A stretch of 6,336 nt of DNA from Phycisphaeraceae bacterium. GTDB lineage: Bacteria > Planctomycetota > Phycisphaerae > Phycisphaerales > Phycisphaeraceae. This document shows positions 5,996 through 6,336 of the stretch, piece by piece. The DNA is taken from positions 1-6,336 of the forward strand of contig JAJDCT010000452.1 of the NCBI GenBank assembly GCA_029260695.1, read 5' to 3'. The translations under genes and the position numbers were made by a program. The notes below the pieces were generated by a model, which saw only the letters and a program-made list of their open reading frames with translations, made no database searches and had not been told where the DNA came from. Within the stretch, counting starts at the first letter, position 1. Every line of letters begins with the position of its first letter.

Positions 5996-6300
5996 CCTGG
6001 ACAGGGCTACCCCATTGGGGATGTGCCAGGCAGTTTATCGGGTTGTAGGTTCGCTATAAGGTGCTATTACAAAAGAATTTAATAGCCCAAGTCCGATCAC
6101 GATCCACCAACCCGTCGGCTGGAGAATTTCCGCCGTGATCCCGATGAATAGGGAGTCGCCGCACAACGGTTCTCGGGGTTAAACCCAGGGGGGTCCACCG
6201 GAGTGGATACTGGCCCGGCCAGCCGTAGCGGGATGTGACAACTGACCCATGCAGCCACAAGGACGGGCTGCCCGAACCGCAGCGGCTAAGTGCCCTTTTT
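5996..6300 (+). ncRNA. Unidentified structured RNA or 5' leader
   Basis: No convincing protein is encoded in this stretch, but hairpins follow one another on the plus strand. CCTGGACA/TGTgCCAGG encloses CCCC-ATT-GGGG (5996-6030). GCTATTA/TAATAGC is at 6063-6086. GATCACG/CGTGATC (6095-6140) encloses CCAACC/GGCTGG (6107-6122). GTCCAC/GTGGAT with loop CGGA is at 6193-6208, CTGGC/GCCAG at 6210-6222 and GCAGCC/GGCTGC at 6251-6271. It ends in TTTTT (6296-6300), 16 bases before the ATG of the next gene. I looked for marks of tmRNA, RNase P RNA, SRP RNA, T-box, cobalamin, TPP, FMN and c-di-GMP riboswitches and found none. It could be a leader that controls the gene at 6317, or a separate small RNA of about 300 bases. 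Confidence 0.45.
6267..6300 (+). terminator. Possible attenuator/terminator before the right-end gene
   Basis: GCTGC (6267-6271) pairs with GCAGC (6279-6283), and GGGC (6265-6268) could instead pair with GCCC (6292-6295), followed directly by TTTTT. The stem is imperfect, so strength is uncertain. The same GGCTGC can pair with the upstream GCAGCC (6251-6256), which gives mutually exclusive folds. Confidence 0.35.
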
Positions 6301-6316
6301 ATGTTGGAGAGTTCGC

Positions 6317-6336
6317 ATGGCGAGTCGACGTAACGT
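6317..6336 (+). CDS. Start of an unidentified gene, cut by the window edge
   Basis: GGAGAG (6306-6311) stands at ideal distance from ATG 6317, and the frame stays open to the end (MASRRN...). Only six full codons are visible, so no function can be given. It would be the gene controlled by the structured region if that region is a leader. Confidence 0.5.

Noticed and set aside
6177..6186. GTTAAAC resembling an integron attC core site
   Set aside because: There is no matching inverse core (RYYYAAC) at the right distance, no integrase gene and no cassette structure. The motif sits in a simple GGGTT/AACCC palindrome.
6054..6260. Minus-strand open frame of 68 codons at the right end
   Set aside because: There is no recognisable domain and no clear RBS. 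The region is better explained by plus-strand hairpins.
1..6336. CRISPR arrays, insertion sequences, phage genes or toxin-antitoxin pairs
   Set aside because: There are no regularly spaced repeats, no transposase or integrase, and no paired small ORFs with known folds in the window.

Overview
The window looks like chromosomal DNA of a GC-rich, Gram-negative bacterium. A planctomycete of the Phycisphaerae type is my best guess. The reasons are the style of the secreted proteins, a PilZ protein with an unfamiliar N-terminal half, a UbiE/MenG quinone methyltransferase, and a tRNA gene with no encoded CCA. This assignment is inference; no 16S or other taxonomic marker is present.

Layout. Positions 2-307 (minus) hold the start of an exported protein with an Asp-rich, Ca-binding-like loop, cut by the window edge. 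It diverges from a tandem pair of paralogous exported TIM-barrel proteins (518-1549 and 1644-2672, plus). These are about 61% identical, with a DxE motif at strand 4 that resembles glycoside hydrolase family 18. The divergent region carries a near-palindrome whose two arms each hold a TTGAC -35-like box. Next comes a PilZ (c-di-GMP receptor) protein (2843-3514, plus).

The rest of the recognised genes are on the minus strand: an M48 metalloprotease lipoprotein (4932-5837), a UbiE/MenG methyltransferase (3952-4761) and tRNA-Pro(GGG) (3688-3761) followed by a clear Rho-independent terminator (3650-3671). Between ubiE and the tRNA lies a compact GC-rich inverted-repeat element (3865-3915) made of two perfect 8-bp hairpins with complementary loops.

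The right end (about 5838-6316) has no convincing protein gene. From about 5996 to 6300 it is packed with hairpins on the plus strand and ends in a T-tract, 16 bases before a well-spaced RBS and ATG (6317) of a gene that leaves the window. This is either a structured leader or an independent RNA. I could not match it to a known class.

How the genes may work together. The two barrel proteins probably act on polysaccharide or glycan at or outside the cell envelope, one perhaps soluble and one perhaps lipid-anchored. The M48 lipoprotein is probably envelope quality control. UbiE/MenG finishes quinone synthesis. PilZ would sense c-di-GMP. Apart from the tandem pair there is no strong evidence of one shared pathway.
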